Shown here: piece by piece, positions 1 to 12,369 of the stretch | Layout: each line of letters opens with the position of its first letter | Numbering within the stretch: the stretch's first letter is position 1 | The notes under the pieces: model-generated | Databases searched by the model: none | The model's input: the letters and a program-made list of their open reading frames with translations, nothing else | What the model was told of the DNA's origin: nothing | Assembly: GCA_009760855.2 (NCBI GenBank) | Contig: WPIO01000004.1 | Coordinates: forward strand, 5,978,501-6,042,500 | DNA length: 64,000 nt | Direction: 5' to 3' | DNA from: Cristatella mucedo | Taxonomy: Eukaryota; Bryozoa; Phylactolaemata; Cristatellidae | Translations under genes and position numbers: made by a program

Positions 1-486
1 GTGAGAGCTTGAGCGACGCCTCGCGTGATGGTCAGCCGCGGGGGACGCGAGCGGCGTCAAGGGAGAGCGCTGTTGTCGAGGGGTAGTATTGTACCTTCTG
101 CATCAGGCTGCATCGGTTTGACCGAGGTCGGTGTCTTGCCGATCTCTCTTCTTCCTGCTATCCATTTCCAGCTGTCAGGGTTGCCCTACGAGGTCGGTTT
201 GGGGTGTGACTCGGCGAAATTTTGAAGGCCACAAGCTCTGTCTTTCTTTGAGCTGTGGCTGTGAGCACAGTCATGTTCTCCTATTGTTCTTCTAACCAAG
301 TTTAATGTAGATGTGCATGCTTCTTTTAAAGCAGATGCATATAGCAGAAACAAATTTAGATCTCTTAGGTGCTCTACAAATGTCTTATTATAATAATTAC
401 TATTACATCTCCGCTGAAAAAAGTGAGGGGCGAGAGCACAGATGACCGGCGTTGACCGCTCGTTCTCTCGCTGTCCCGTCTTGCAG

Positions 487-576
487 GTGACAAAGGAGAG
501 AGGGGATTGCAGGGCGAGAAAGGCCACGTGGGCATGCCCGGACAGCCCGGCGCACCTGGCTCCGACGGACCCAAAG
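487..576 (+). CDS. Collagen exon A
   Basis: Acceptor TTGCAG before 487 and donor GTGAGC after 576. Phase 1 in and out, 90 nt. It encodes Gly-X-Y triplets starting with a split Gly. Confidence 0.85.
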
Positions 577-1483
577 GTGAGCGACGACGCAGCCAACGGC
601 TCGCGCCCTGTCGACATTGCGTCGAGGCGGCTGCTGGGGGCGGGGCTTTTAGCGCTTCCGTTCGCTGCCATTGCAAGAGCTCGAGCAGCCGCGATCGAGC
701 GTCGGTGGGCGGCTGCATTCATCTCGGGCAAATGGTCGTGCGGCGAGGTGCGAGCCCTGCCCCCGTCGCTCACCCGGCGACGGAGGCGGGTCTCTGTGCG
801 AGCGCACCCGGATAACCTCGCGTCCTCGCCAGTACTCGAAGCAGCGGCCGACAATGTGGGCGCCGCCGACGCTCACGGTCCGCCGACCGGCGCTCTCTCT
901 CTCGCTCTCGCTCTCTCCACTCGGCTGCGTTGGCGTCGAGGGCGACCTGGCGAAGCGGCGCTTTCGAAGCCCCCCCCCCCCTCTGCTTAGCCGGCGATCA
1001 TTGTCCGTGCGCCGCCGTGAGCTTCTGCTTATCGGGGTCTTTGTTCGACCACCCGCAGGCGAGCGAGGCGACAAGGGCGACAGAGGACCCGAGGGCTACG
1101 GCTCGCCGGGCAGTATGGGACCACCCGGTGCTCCCGGTAGGTGGCGCTCGCAGGGCAGTTCGCTCGACGACTCTCATCTCGAACCGCCGCCTTTGCGCAG
1201 CTTTCGCCGCAGCAGGGCGGGCGCTGTCAGCGGCTTGACGAGCCTTGACCGCCTGCTCGAACGCACGCGGGTCTTCGTCGTTGCAGGACCTCAAGGCCCC
1301 GCCGGCATCGGCAAGCAGGGCCCAAGCGGCGAGCCGGGCAAGCTGGGCGCCCAGGGTCTGCCGGGCCTGCGCGGCACCGCCGGGCCGCAGGGCCCGCCCG
1401 GATACTGCCAGTACTGCCCGACGAGCGGCGCCGAGGGGCCGGTGGCGCCCTACCCGGCCTACATTTACCCACCCAACAGATAA
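487..1483 (+). CDS. Collagen chain, 3' end (three Gly-X-Y exons and C-terminus)
   Basis: An extracellular matrix collagen whose 5' exons lie before the window. Exons 487-576, 1059-1136 and 1287-1483 each begin with an AG acceptor and, except the last, end at a GT donor. All introns are phase 1 and split a Gly codon, as is common in collagen genes. The spliced reading frame is an uninterrupted Gly-X-Y repeat (for example GDKGERGLQGEKG, GPQGPAGIGKQGPSG) of about 95 residues. It is followed by a short tail starting PPGYCQYC, rich in Pro, Ala and Tyr, and a TAA stop at 1481-1483. The CxxC pair just after the triple helix resembles C-termini of short-chain, cuticle-type or FACIT-like collagens, where such cysteines link chains. 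There is no fibrillar COLFI domain and no type IV NC1 domain. Which subclass it belongs to cannot be decided from this fragment. Confidence 0.87.
1059..1136 (+). CDS. Collagen exon B
   Basis: Acceptor CCGCAG before 1059 and donor GTAGGT after 1136. Phase 1 on both sides, 78 nt. It encodes GERGDKGDRGPEG and onward without a break in the triplet register. Confidence 0.85.
1287..1483 (+). CDS. Collagen terminal exon C
   Basis: Acceptor TTGCAG before 1287. It holds the last Gly-X-Y triplets, then the YCQYC cysteine pair, a Pro/Ala/Tyr-rich tail and the TAA stop. It is 197 nt long, in frame with exon B. Confidence 0.87.
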
Positions 1484-3150
1484 GCGGGTCGCGCGAGCGG
1501 CCTCGCAGCGGAAGCACCGACACGAGTGAGCCAGCCCGTCGCCGCCCGTCGGGCTGCGGTGCGCCGGCTCTCAGCGCCGCCTGAGACACCTGGGAAGGAA
1601 ACCGTGCCTCGTGCCGAGATCGGCGCCCGTGACTCGCCGCAGCCGCCGCCAGCGGCGGCAGCGGCTACACCACGAGCCATCGAGCTGCCGCCGCCGAGTT
1701 TCTTTTTTTATTCTGACGCGCTGCGACGGAAAGACTGGAGGCAGGCGGTCGGCTGGGCGGCGGCCGAGCCGCGAAGCCGCGGTATTTATGTAATAACGGA
1801 AACTGCAGGTAGACATCTGGTGCAAAGAACGGATCGGTAGTTAATTTTCGCGTGTCCCTGTTTCTAGTTCTTTGAATATACCAGTCACATTTTGTCGGCT
1901 TGCATTCACGCCCTTCCAATTGCACCGAGGTCGCCCGAGGCGAGATCCGCCACCGCAGCGCTGGGCGTCCGGGCGGAGAGCGGCTTTTGTGCCGCCTCCT
2001 CGAGGGCGTTCGGGCAGAGCGTTCACCCGAGCGCTCGTGCGTGTGAGCTCCGCTAGAGCGCTCACGCTCAGGCTACGCGGGAATTGCTGCGTGCTAGCCG
2101 CCCCCAACGGTGCTCACTCGCTCGATGAATTGCACGCTCTAAATGGCTGCGAAACGTCGCGGCAGCAGCATTTCTCGCGGTTGCTAGGCGACAGTGCAGC
2201 GATTGGTGCTCGGCAAACGCGAAGAAGCGAGACGCAGTTCGCGGTCGTTTCGAGCGTCCGTTTCGCGACGTTGCGAGCGTCCGATATTTCGAAAGTCGTT
2301 CGCTCCGGACCGCGGCCGTCTGAGCGACGGGACTCAGGCCATGCGAGCGGCATTTCAGCTAGCTCGAATGGCATTTCAAGCCCACGTCGCCGAGGCTAAA
2401 GTTGGTGCGAGTTTTTGAGTGCACACGCGAAGTAGTCCGATCTGCGATCCCGCCACGTGACGGCTGTTCGATGACGCTCGCATCGCGGTGACGAGAGTGA
2501 TGAGATCGCTAGGGGTTACGTCATTGACCGCATCCTTGAACTTGCACTTGCCAGGCTGTCGATTGCAGGTACCAGTCATCTTACTCTGGCGCCCGTTTAA
2601 GTATATGCAAAGCTTCCCTTTTTTGATATCGTTCACTTACACACGCGCTCGTGCGCTTGGCTTCTACGAGCGGAGGCAAAGCGAGAGTCCCTCGCCGCCG
2701 AGAAAGCACCTCATCAGTCTATGCGACGTCTACACCTCGGAAGTTACTCTGTCCTCTTTAAGGCGTGCTGCTAAAATGATGCCTTGCCAGTGTTGCACTC
2801 GCACGCGAAAACGTACGCTCCCGTCATGCAATGCCGCTGCCGTTGCCGCCAATGACGCTTCGGAAGCCACAGCCGTGTCTGCCTGTGTCATCTCCGTTTA
2901 CCATTTCGAAACTCTGACGTCGCCATCGCCCAGCGAGGCAGCGGACGTCCGTCCGCTCCACCGTCGGAAGGAAGCGAAAGGCGCAACGACGGAAGCAGCT
3001 GGCGCCCGGACACACCGGAAAAGCTGCTCTGGGGCGACGAACATTCGCCGGCTAGCTCTTACGTAGCGGCACAAGTTGCAGTGGCGGGAGAAGGGCATCG
3101 GCCGCCGTCGAGCAGAAGCTAGACGCCGCCATTTCAGCGAGGAGTGCCGA

Positions 3151-3153
<3 letters not shown>
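1484..3153. other. 3' flank of the collagen gene; no further gene seen
   Basis: GC-rich sequence after the collagen stop. Several open frames exist on both strands, but none shows a recognisable domain or splice pattern, and GC richness explains their length. The first clear AATAAA on the + strand is at 3768-3773, about 2.3 kb downstream, so the length of the 3' UTR is uncertain. Confidence 0.5.

Positions 3154-3206
<53 letters not shown>
3154..3206. repeat. (CT)n microsatellite
   Basis: About 26 uninterrupted CT dinucleotides. Confidence 0.98.
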
Positions 3207-3210
<4 letters not shown>

Positions 3211-3831
3211 GTCGTCCGACGCGCCAAGATTGCAATAGCGACAAAAAGCCGAACGCGTCTCAAAGCCACTCATCGAGTTACGTGTCATTCTTCAAATGAG
3301 CTGCGTAATACTGACGCCAGACCCATCCGTAGACGATCGTAGCGATCAATTTCTGGGCGCCCGAACACGCTGCCGCCGCCGCCGTCGTCGGTGAAAAACC
3401 GGCAGCAGATGCGGTGGCTGCAAGATGCCTTATCGACGGTGCTTGCTAGCAGATGTCAAGGTTGCTAACAGGGTTTATGTCAAGGCTCCTTCGGCTCGCG
3501 AGCGGACTGCACTCGAGCGAGCGTCCTGACTCCTCAATGCACCACTGACGCCGGCCGACGTCGCGGCGACCCCTTTCGGCAAGAGCTGTAAAGGTCGCCT
3601 TTGACCGGAAGCTCGCAGCTCAGCGAGCCGCAAAAGCAGAGCGACGCCGCCAGCGAAGCTCAGGTTCTGCATGAGGTCGTCGCCAACTAAGATTTGTTGC
3701 TGTAGAGCAATCTAGACGGCGTTACATACTTGGATTACTTGTACTATGGTATTCCTAAAATAACAGAAATAAATATATTGTATTTCATGAGAAGTGGCGA
3801 GCGATTCTAATGGACTTTAATGGATTCTAGT

Positions 3832-4004
3832 TGGTGAGCCGCGATGGCACACTGGGTAAGTGGGTTACTTTTCACGACCTCGGTCCTGAGGTCGTGGGTT
3901 TGAATTCTGCGGTGGATAATTTGTTTATCGCTGCTGCAAGCGGTGGTTACAGCCGCAAAGGCTCTTCTGTCGCTATGCAAAAGAGGCTGTTAAATCAGCT
4001 AGTT
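3832..4004 (+). mobile_element. SINE-1 copy a (tRNA-derived)
   Basis: The head resembles a tRNA gene, with a B-box-like GGGTTTGAATTC. The body contains an inverted GACCTCGGTCCTGAGGTC motif, and the tail is a TATGCAAAAGAGGCTGTTAA type sequence. Related copies lie at 4263-4400, 14686-14856, 35697-35855, 49285-49458 and 57000-57155. Dispersion in both orientations and a shared 3' end identify it as a retroposon. Confidence 0.8.
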
Positions 4005-4262
4005 TCTATTTATTTTATATTTATGGACGCCTGGTGGCCGTTGCCTCAAGAGCGCTGGACGGTGCACCCGGTGGCGCTAGAACTACGCCCGACCATCACC
4101 CTAGCCAGCTTAACTGCCTGCCGCGAATAGGCAATGCCTAGCAATCTGTGGGCAATTAGCTGTTGCCGAGGGGGATTCGTGGATATTAGAGCTCAAGCCC
4201 CTAGGTTGGAATCCTGGCGGGGGGGGGGAGAGAGAGAGAGCGAGTGAGTGAGACAGAAAAAA

Positions 4263-4400
4263 ATCCTAGCTGATTAAACAACCTCTTTTTGTATAGCGAC
4301 AGAAGAGCATGTACGGCTATCACCGCCGCTTGCAGTGGCGATAAAGAATAGCCCACCACAGGAATCGAACCCACGACCTCGGTCCCGAGGTCGTGAAAGC
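4263..4400 (-). mobile_element. SINE-1 copy b, truncated
   Basis: Reverse orientation relative to copy a, 260 bp away. The tRNA-like head runs into a (GA)n array at 4401, which has probably replaced its 5' end. Confidence 0.75.
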
Positions 4401-4560
<160 letters not shown>

Positions 4561-4721
4561 ACTTTCTGGATAATGATAGTAATACCTGCTTCTAGGATCG
4601 AATACCTGCTTCTAGGACGACGGCCCAAACTGTTTATGTAAGGTAATAATTATATATGAGAGAGAGAGAGAGAGGGAGAGATAGTAGAGAGTAGAAAGTG
4701 TAGTGAGAGTAAAGAGAGGAT

Positions 4722-5024
4722 GACGGGGCTAGACTTCGGCGCCTCGAGACTGACGCTAGCAGAACTAGATCCTCTTAATGCTAACAAAGCGTAGCACCAG
4801 CGCCGATGCTGGCTGGCACTCAGACGAGACCGTATACAAATGCAATCAATACGGCCTCCGCCCCGGATATTAGGCCGAACTCCTGCACGGAAGCAACTGG
4901 CTGCATCAAGTGCTTACCGTTAACAGCCCGTCAAGTCAATCCAAATAGCATCGTCAAGAGACCGTCCTCTCTACTTTGAAAGGTTCGCGACCGTCGTCGA
5001 CCATTCGCAAATTGTCTTAGAAAA
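4722..5024 (+). repeat. Unclassified dispersed repeat D, copy 1
   Basis: About 300 bp that recurs at 7982-8285 in the same orientation. Long shared blocks begin at ACGGGGCTAGACTT and end near TTGTCTTAG. No coding frame, tRNA head or terminal repeat was recognised. Confidence 0.75.
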
Positions 5025-5084
5025 CATAAAGTTAAGGAGTAAAAGAGAGAAGAGACGAGAGCGGAGAGGGAGGACTGAGATGAA

Positions 5085-5150
5085 AGAGAGGAGAGAGAGA
5101 GAGGGGAAGGAAGGTGAAAAAGAGGTTAGAAGAAGTGGAGGAGAGAGAGA

Positions 5151-5220
<70 letters not shown>

Positions 5221-5341
5221 GACGAGGAGGGAGACAGATGTCCAGTGACAAAGAATACCGATAGAGAGAGAGACAAACACAGACAGGGAGACAGAGCGAG
5301 TAAGAGGGATGGGGAGAGAGAGAGAGAGAGGGAGAGAAAGG

Positions 5342-5434
<93 letters not shown>

Positions 5435-5510
5435 TGAGAGGGATGGGGAGAGAGAGAGAGACAGAGAGTGAGAGGGAGAGAGAGAGAGAGAGAGAGCGAG
5501 TGAGAGGGAT

Positions 5511-5578
<68 letters not shown>

Positions 5579-5612
5579 AACACAGACAGGGAGAGAGAGA
5601 GAGAATAACCAG
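5085..5612. repeat. Compound (GA)n satellite
   Basis: About 530 bp of GA arrays with short degenerate spacers such as GAGTGAGAGGGATGG and ACAAACACAGACAGGGAG. The spacers themselves recur, so the array has a higher-order tandem structure. Confidence 0.95.
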
Positions 5613-6254
5613 GGATAAATACCGTGTCGCATAGGCCCTGGACTTCGTCATAGTAAAAAACAAGCTTTCACCCAGAAAGACGCAGCATTTACCCCCACGA
5701 ATCACACATTCCCTCCTCGGCACAAGCAGCGCCGGCCAAAGAGGCGCGGCATCACTTCCGGCAGAGTGCACGCCGAGCCACGAGGCTACGAAGAAATCCG
5801 TAATGGCTGCCTTCTCAGCCCGGGGCATCCAGCATCGAGCAAGGCTTTTTTCACGCCCACACACCACACCACCCCACCCCACGCCACGTATGCCCCTGAG
5901 AAGCTCCGAAAGTTGACCGGATGCTCGGAGCTCAGCCATTACTTTGCCGAACTTCGACGCTTTTCGACGCATCGAGCTGTTCGAGCTCAGTTGCTTCAGT
6001 TTCTGACACAAACAAAATCACGCGACATCCGAGTCTCACGTCGGTTGTAAGGAATATTTTCAGCCATTTATCGCGAGTGAGCAGCACATATACTATATAT
6101 TATATTTACAGTAAGTATAAATATGTATAATAAAATATAAATAACTTAAATATAAAGCAGCACAAATGCAATTTGTTGTCAGAAGTGCATTGCAGCACAG
6201 AATAAGGAGAAGATGAAGAGTAAGTCAAGAAAGAGAAAGACTGAAGAGATGCAG

Positions 6255-6420
<166 letters not shown>

Positions 6421-6784
6421 GTACAGTTAGATAGCTGGAGGTTTGTTCCTGGCTCGGAATCAATCGCCAAAAATAATGGTGGGACGGCGTAAAAAGAAAT
6501 CTGCGAGGGAGTCATCTGCTTTGCAGAATACCGTTGCTGCTTGTCCAAGTTTCGCGATGGATCGGATCGGATCGGATGGATCGGATGGAGCTTGATCAGA
6601 GTGCAAGACACCCCGTGGAAATTATAGATAATTAACAAGAACAACTCACTTCCAGCTTTACGCTCGAGGTGGAAAAAGAAGGGGCGAGTAAACAAATACA
6701 GACACGCACGGTAAACAAAGACGGAGTAAATAAATACGGAGTAAACAAATACGGACACGTTGGATCGATGGACGAATAGACATA

Positions 6785-7050
6785 CGCAACGACAACTACT
6801 CTCCTGCTGCCTACTAGGGCTCGTCCTTTTCAGCTGTCCTGAGCTGCTACTTCTACGCTACTCACTGCCTCGACTGCTCTCCTGTGCTTCCCACTTTCTC
6901 TTTGTTGCGTGAGACGAAGTCTGCTGGCTACCGAATGCGTACCGAAAGCAGCTTAGGCTGCGAGTGTGCTATACAAAACTCTCCTGCGTAACACCCACGT
7001 GGTTTATATGACTTTGTGGAGTTACAGACAGAGATACATTATATTACATA
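6785..7050 (+). repeat. Dispersed repeat family C, copy 1
   Basis: About 270 bp sharing blocks with 33848-34082, 43346-43632, 47725-48075, 52945-53175 and 59880-60240. Hallmarks are ACTCTCCTGCTGCC near one end, GGCTACCGAATGCGTACC in the middle and GTGGAGTTACAG at the other end. It has no coding capacity. It may be a SINE or the end of a larger element; its class is unknown. Confidence 0.7.
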
Positions 7051-7149
7051 GACAGATTAATGGATGAACAGACGAACAGACACAGACGGACGTGTGGGAA
7101 GATGAATAAACAGGCAGACGCTTGTCCAGACGGAGGGATAGCGAATCAA

Positions 7150-7330
7150 TAGATAATAATAATAATAATAATAATAATAGTAATAATACACTTGATAAAG
7201 CGCCCTTAGAGAACTCAATCTCTTCCTAGGCGCTTTACATGCTTGCTTCAAAGGGAAACGCGATTGAACGGTGAGTACTATCATGCTCGATAAACAACAT
7301 GAATAGCATGGTTAGGGGTGACGAACGCAG
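7150..7330 (-). mobile_element. LINE A 3'-end fragment
   Basis: An (AAT)n tract is followed by the shared tail with its AGAGAACT...AATCTCT short inverted motif and GGCGCTTTACAT. In LINE orientation this is the 3' terminus of the L2/CR1-type element also seen at 8340-16060. Confidence 0.8.
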
Positions 7331-7981
7331 AGATACTCGGTCAGCGGCCGCCGCGCTAAGCCGGTAAATAATAAATAAATAAACAAATAATAAAATAAAA
7401 ATAATAAATAATAATAATAATAATAAATAAAATAGCCGGCTCGGTAAATGGATCGACGAAGCTGGAATAGGCATATGAATAGATATATATCAGCTACATG
7501 TCTACAGCTGTATATATGAATATATAGCTATAGACTTGTAGCTGATTTAGAGAAGCAGAGTCGAAGAAATGGGCTGAGGGCTGAGCGGCCGGCCACTCAG
7601 CCCTCGCTTCCGGTCTGCCCACCGGATTTCCCGCCAACGATTTCGTAACGTTTCCCCGGTCCCCACTCGCCCTGCGGTGCGGCAGCTCGGTCTCCTCGGT
7701 CTGGAACTCTAGCTGCGCCCGAGTCCAGTAGGTCCGTCGCCGAATATGGTGAGCTATTGCGATCGTGTAGCCAAAACGTGTAACCGCACTCCCCCGTATT
7801 CACACGGTGGCTTTCCCGAGTCACCGAGTCAGCGAGGGACGCGACGCAGTTCGCGATGGTGGGCGCGCGGTTACTCCGCAGGCTCGTCTGCTCGCTGAGG
7901 CCCCGCCCCAGTTAGTCGCAAAGCTTAGCGTCAAGAATGCGCACGGAGGCTTAGGACTAAATCTTTAGCAAACGTAAGTAA

Positions 7982-8285
7982 CGGGGCTAGACTTTGGCGC
8001 CGCGAGACTGACACTAGTCGAACTAGATCCTCTTATTGATAACAAAGCGTAGCACCAGCGCCGATGCTGGCAGGCACGCAGAGGAGACCGTATACAAATG
8101 CAATCAATACGGCCCCCGCCGCGGAAATCAGGCTAAACTCCTGCACGGAAGCAACTGGCTGCTGCACGCGCTTACCGTCAACAGCCGGTCAAGTCAATCC
8201 GAGTGGCATCTGCACGGGACCGTCCTCTCTACTTTGAAAGGTTCGCGATCGTCGTCGACAATTCACAGAATGTCTTAGCAAATTT
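7982..8285 (+). repeat. Unclassified dispersed repeat D, copy 2
   Basis: Direct repeat of 4722-5024 with scattered substitutions. It ends close to the 5' end of the LINE copy that follows. Confidence 0.75.
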
Positions 8286-8339
8286 AACGTTGATGATACG
8301 AGTGCTAACATTTTGAGAGATCTATGTACAGTTATGTGT

Positions 8340-11300
8340 GCATGCACTGTATGTATCTCTCTCTTCTCTGTTTGTTTACCGGTTTGTCGTTTGACCGTAT
8401 CGCGAGACAAATTACGTGCCTATGGACATCTAATCGCATACCTCTTTCAACTGTGTCTGCCACGCCGGCGGCGGCGTTAGGTACGCCGGCGGCTAGTAAC
8501 CTGTTTATTAGTTATGATCGCGCGTACCTATTTTTTGCGACCTATTAGTTATGATCGTGCCTACCTATAGTTTTGTTATCGTCGTTCGAATGCATTCCTA
8601 ATTATTGCTGTTGCTCAGGTCCGTGCAGTATGCAATAGCAAAAAAAAGCTCCCGGAGCCGCAAGCTCGTGGGCAGCGAGCTGAGAACCCGCTCAACTTTT
8701 ATTCCTAGCAAAAACGGTCCAAAACCGCTCAGCGAGTTCTCCCTCGAGCTCAAGCGCTTCTGCGAATCTCCCTTAACTTAGTGGTAAGCAGGTCTGCTGT
8801 AACTCTGGCAGTCCGACTTAACTGTTGTATTTGTAATCCTCACTCAATGTGAAATAAATCCCTATTAATAAGCGATATTATTTCTGAAAAAGGCCTTGAC
8901 CTGTTTGAATTGACCGAAGCTTGGCTAAAATCGGTTAATAGCCAGATCATTATAATAATAATAATAATTATAATAATTCACTTGATAAAGCGCCCTCAGA
9001 GAACTTAATCTCTCTCTAGGCGCTTTACATTTGCTGCAAAGTGAAATGCAATTGAATGGTAAGTAAAATCATGCTTGAAAAACAAACAAAATGAATAATA
9101 TGGTTAGGGGTGACATGCACAGGGTCAGCATGCGAATGTGGTTAGTGGCAGGATGCACAGTGTCAGCACGCATAAGCACATCAAGGACAAATCACAGGGA
9201 CCCGCTAAATGCTGTCCTAAATAGGTGTGTTTTTAGGTTCCTTTTAAATGTGGTCAGGCCAGGGGATGTTCTGACGCAGGTCGGGAGAGAGTTCCAGGCT
9301 GTGGGAGCATTAGCGAGGCATTCCCGACAGGTCTCTCCTTTTTTCACTTACCAAACCAAAAAAATCTAGAGGTGGAGATATCATTGTTGCACGCTCATCC
9401 TTCATTTTCAAGCCGTTTTCAGTCCCCTCGAAGAGATCTTCCGAATCAATTGTTTTTAGTTCACGCGACAACAAGCTACTAATGGTGGCCTTAACATGTC
9501 ACCCCCAAGTTCCAAGTTCTCTTTTATCTCAGACTCTTCTCATCTCATTTTGATTCAATGTGCAAGAAATCGATCCTTCAGGTATAGGTGATTTAAACAT
9601 TCCTTTTTCAACTTATCTGACACCTTCAGTATCTAACTTTGTGCACTGACTGACTCAGTGTCTGTTGTAGTTCATATGCATTGCCATACTGACATCAAGA
9701 GTCACACACTCGACCACATTTCTTTCTACAACTGCACACTAGCATCACCTATTATTACCTAATTCTGCTTATCTGACCACACGCAGATCTCATTCAGCCT
9801 ACACCGTGTGCCCTGCTCCGCATCTAAAGTCACATGTGAATTGCGAAAATTCAAGACCCTTGAATTCGATGCTGTCTGCGAGAGAATATCTTCTTTGACC
9901 ATGCTGCTAAATCCCCCTCCGATCTGTCATCCTTGATTGAATGCTACAATACGGCACTTGCTGACAGGCTTGACGAGTTTAAACCTCCGACTAAGCACAC
10001 TGAGCACCCTCACTCAGATGGCTGATGGTTCACCTCAGACATTAAACTAGCTAGGTGTACTAAGCGAAAGCTTGAGAAAGCAGGCTGAAGATCAGGATTG
10101 GCCGTCCATCTATAGGCATAAGAGGACTATTGCAGATTGCACCGATCGATCCTAGCAAAAGCCAAGTCTAGCTTCTTCAAAATCATTGTTGAATTACAGA
10201 TGAACAATCTAAAAATGGTGATGTCTGCGATCAAACATCGCCTTACCGCTCCCAGGTTAGCTCTTTACCTAGTGATCCTTGTGGTGGTCTAGCAGATCGC
10301 TTCTCTAGCTTCTTTGTCAACACGATAGACAAGAGCAGGGAGTCCATCCCTAGCGTGGCAGCATCCCCTCTGGAATCCTGTTCCTCAATTCCGTGCAGCA
10401 CCTCAATCTCTAAATTCAAGGAGGTCACGAGTGACCTTGTCCTGAAGTTAACATCTCAATCAAAGCAGACAGCTAGTCCTCTGGACCCTATTCCCAATGT
10501 CCTTGTTCTACGATGCATAGACCTGCCGCTTAGCCTTAGGTCGTGACAAAACTGTACTAATCACTCAACAGAGTTAGCATTGCTCCTGTTGTATAACGAC
10601 CTACTTAGGAATGGAGAATTAGGTAGAGTCTCTTTGCTTGTTTTTCTCGATTGTTCGGTAGCTTTTGATACTATCCATCACCTGGGCCTTCTCGAGGGCA
10701 TCTCATCTTGCCGGGGCAGCACTGGCGAAGCACTATACTAGTTCAGGTCTAATGTCACTGGGAGACACGAGAGCATTTATGTGAACGGACAAATCAAAAT
10801 CACTGAAGTATGGTGTATCTTAAGGCAACGTGCTTGATCAGGTTCTTTTCATGGTTTATACACCCCTTCTTGCCGACGTGATTGCCCGGCACAACCAAGG
10901 CTTTCAATTCTATGCAGATGCCACTCAGTTGTACCTTTGCTTTGATCCCTTCCGGCCATCCAACACGTAGAATTCTCTCAACTCCCTTGCTGCATGCATT
11001 GATGACATCCGCACATGAATGGCCGCCAACCTTCCTAAATTGAATTATGACAAAACCAACTTACTAAAGATGGGCAAACAAGTGTGACTCATAAATAATA
11101 CAGATTAGCGCTAACAATCGGGTCTGCCACCATATCTTCTGTTAAATATACATGTAATCTAGGTGTCCTCTTCTAAAGTGAACTTTCATTAGACGGCTGC
11201 ATCTGCTCCACAGTCATGTTGGCCTACTTTCAGATTCATAACATCGCTAAAATTTGGGCTTGTTTAAACAGGGAATACCACAACTAGATTGGCCCATGCA

Positions 11301-12155
11301 GTTGTGACGTCCGGTCTCGACTTCTCTAGCTCACTGCTTGCTGATCTACCGGCCTGTGCACTCGGGCGCTTAAAGCTGGTGCAAAACCCTGCAAGTAGGC
11401 TTGTCTGTCGCGAGCGTCGAAATTGCCAAATCACACAATGCCTCGCCGATCTGCTCTCGCTCCCACTCAAGCAAAGCATCGACTTCAAGGTTTTGTCACT
11501 CACTTTTAGGTCTCTTCGTTCTTTGGCTCCAGCCCAACCATCAGATCTACTCCCCCACCAGGCTAAGCGTCTTGCAACCCAATTTTTTGAATCTAATCAT
11601 TGCCTGTAAATTGTACGAACCTCGAATCTTTTGGAGACCCCCGAGTCCATTGGAGACCGTGCCTTTAGTTCGTATGGTCCCAAGGCCTGGAACACATATC
11701 CGAGTGGCGTCACGACATCTTTTTACTTGACCACATTTAAAAAGAAAGTAGAAACGCGTTTATTTATTGCAGCATTTAGTGAGTCCTAATGATCCATTTT
11801 TTGTGAGCTTATGCGTGCTGACACTTCGCATGCTGCCACTAACCATATGTGTATGCTGACCCTGTGCATGTAACTTCTAACCTTGTTGCACATGTTGACG
11901 TTGAGCATGATATCACTGACCATCCGATCACAATGTCATGCTTGATGACATCATTCCCATTGATCATTAGGTTATGCTCTCTTTACAGCATCTGTAAAGT
12001 GCCTAGTAAGAAATCCAGTTCTGCGATGACGCTAAAGAAAGTTATTTTTATAGTTATTATTATGCTTACTTTACAGCACATGTAAAGGGCCTAGAAAGAG
12101 ATTAAGGTCTCTTAAGGTGATATACAAATGTATTATTATTGTTATTGTATGCGAT
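8340..12155 (+). mobile_element. L2/CR1-type LINE A, near full length, degenerate
   Basis: A non-LTR retrotransposon read left to right. It has a 5' region (8361-8870), parts of an apurinic endonuclease domain (near 8870-8950 and 9375-9780), and reverse transcriptase block A (FLDCSVAFDTIHH-like, near 10640). RT block C is near 10901-10940 and reads FYADATQLYL, so the second catalytic Asp is replaced. A C-terminal domain (LVQNPASRLVCRERRNCQIT and following) spans 11300-11720, and the 3' tail has AGAGATTAAGGTCTCT and ATT triplets ending near 12150. Stops and frameshifts are frequent, so it is inactive. A second LINE tail (8945-9369) is inserted in the endonuclease region. Confidence 0.85.
8945..9369 (-). 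mobile_element. LINE A 3' fragment nested in another LINE A
   Basis: Starts at an (AAT)n tract and reads in reverse into the LINE 3' UTR and C-terminal domain. It is 5'-truncated. The endonuclease sequence of the host LINE resumes after 9370, which gives the insertion order. Confidence 0.8.
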
Positions 12156-12369
12156 TAACGGACTCTATGCCGCGGCATATAAGAGGTTATTAAAAACCGC
12201 GGAGGCACGACCTCCTGTTCCATGATTTCCTTTGTATAAATAAGATATTTATTTATGTAAGACGCTAAGCTTTCATTTCACATACAGTGGGCGGACATTA
12301 ATGCTGAATTTTCCTGTATGCTAAGTCATAAACAATCAGCCGGCTTCGAGTGGGCGTCACCATTACGGA

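Noticed and set aside
671-1483. 270-codon uninterrupted + strand frame at the collagen locus
   Set aside because: The frame reads through introns; only the parts 1059-1136 and 1287-1483 are Gly-X-Y and are bounded by splice sites.
5032-6011. Long Ser/Leu and Glu/Arg frames over GA/CT arrays (also at 4.4, 6.3, 31.7, 39.8, 41.0 and 50.3 kb)
   Set aside because: They are translations of dinucleotide repeats, open in several frames and on both strands.
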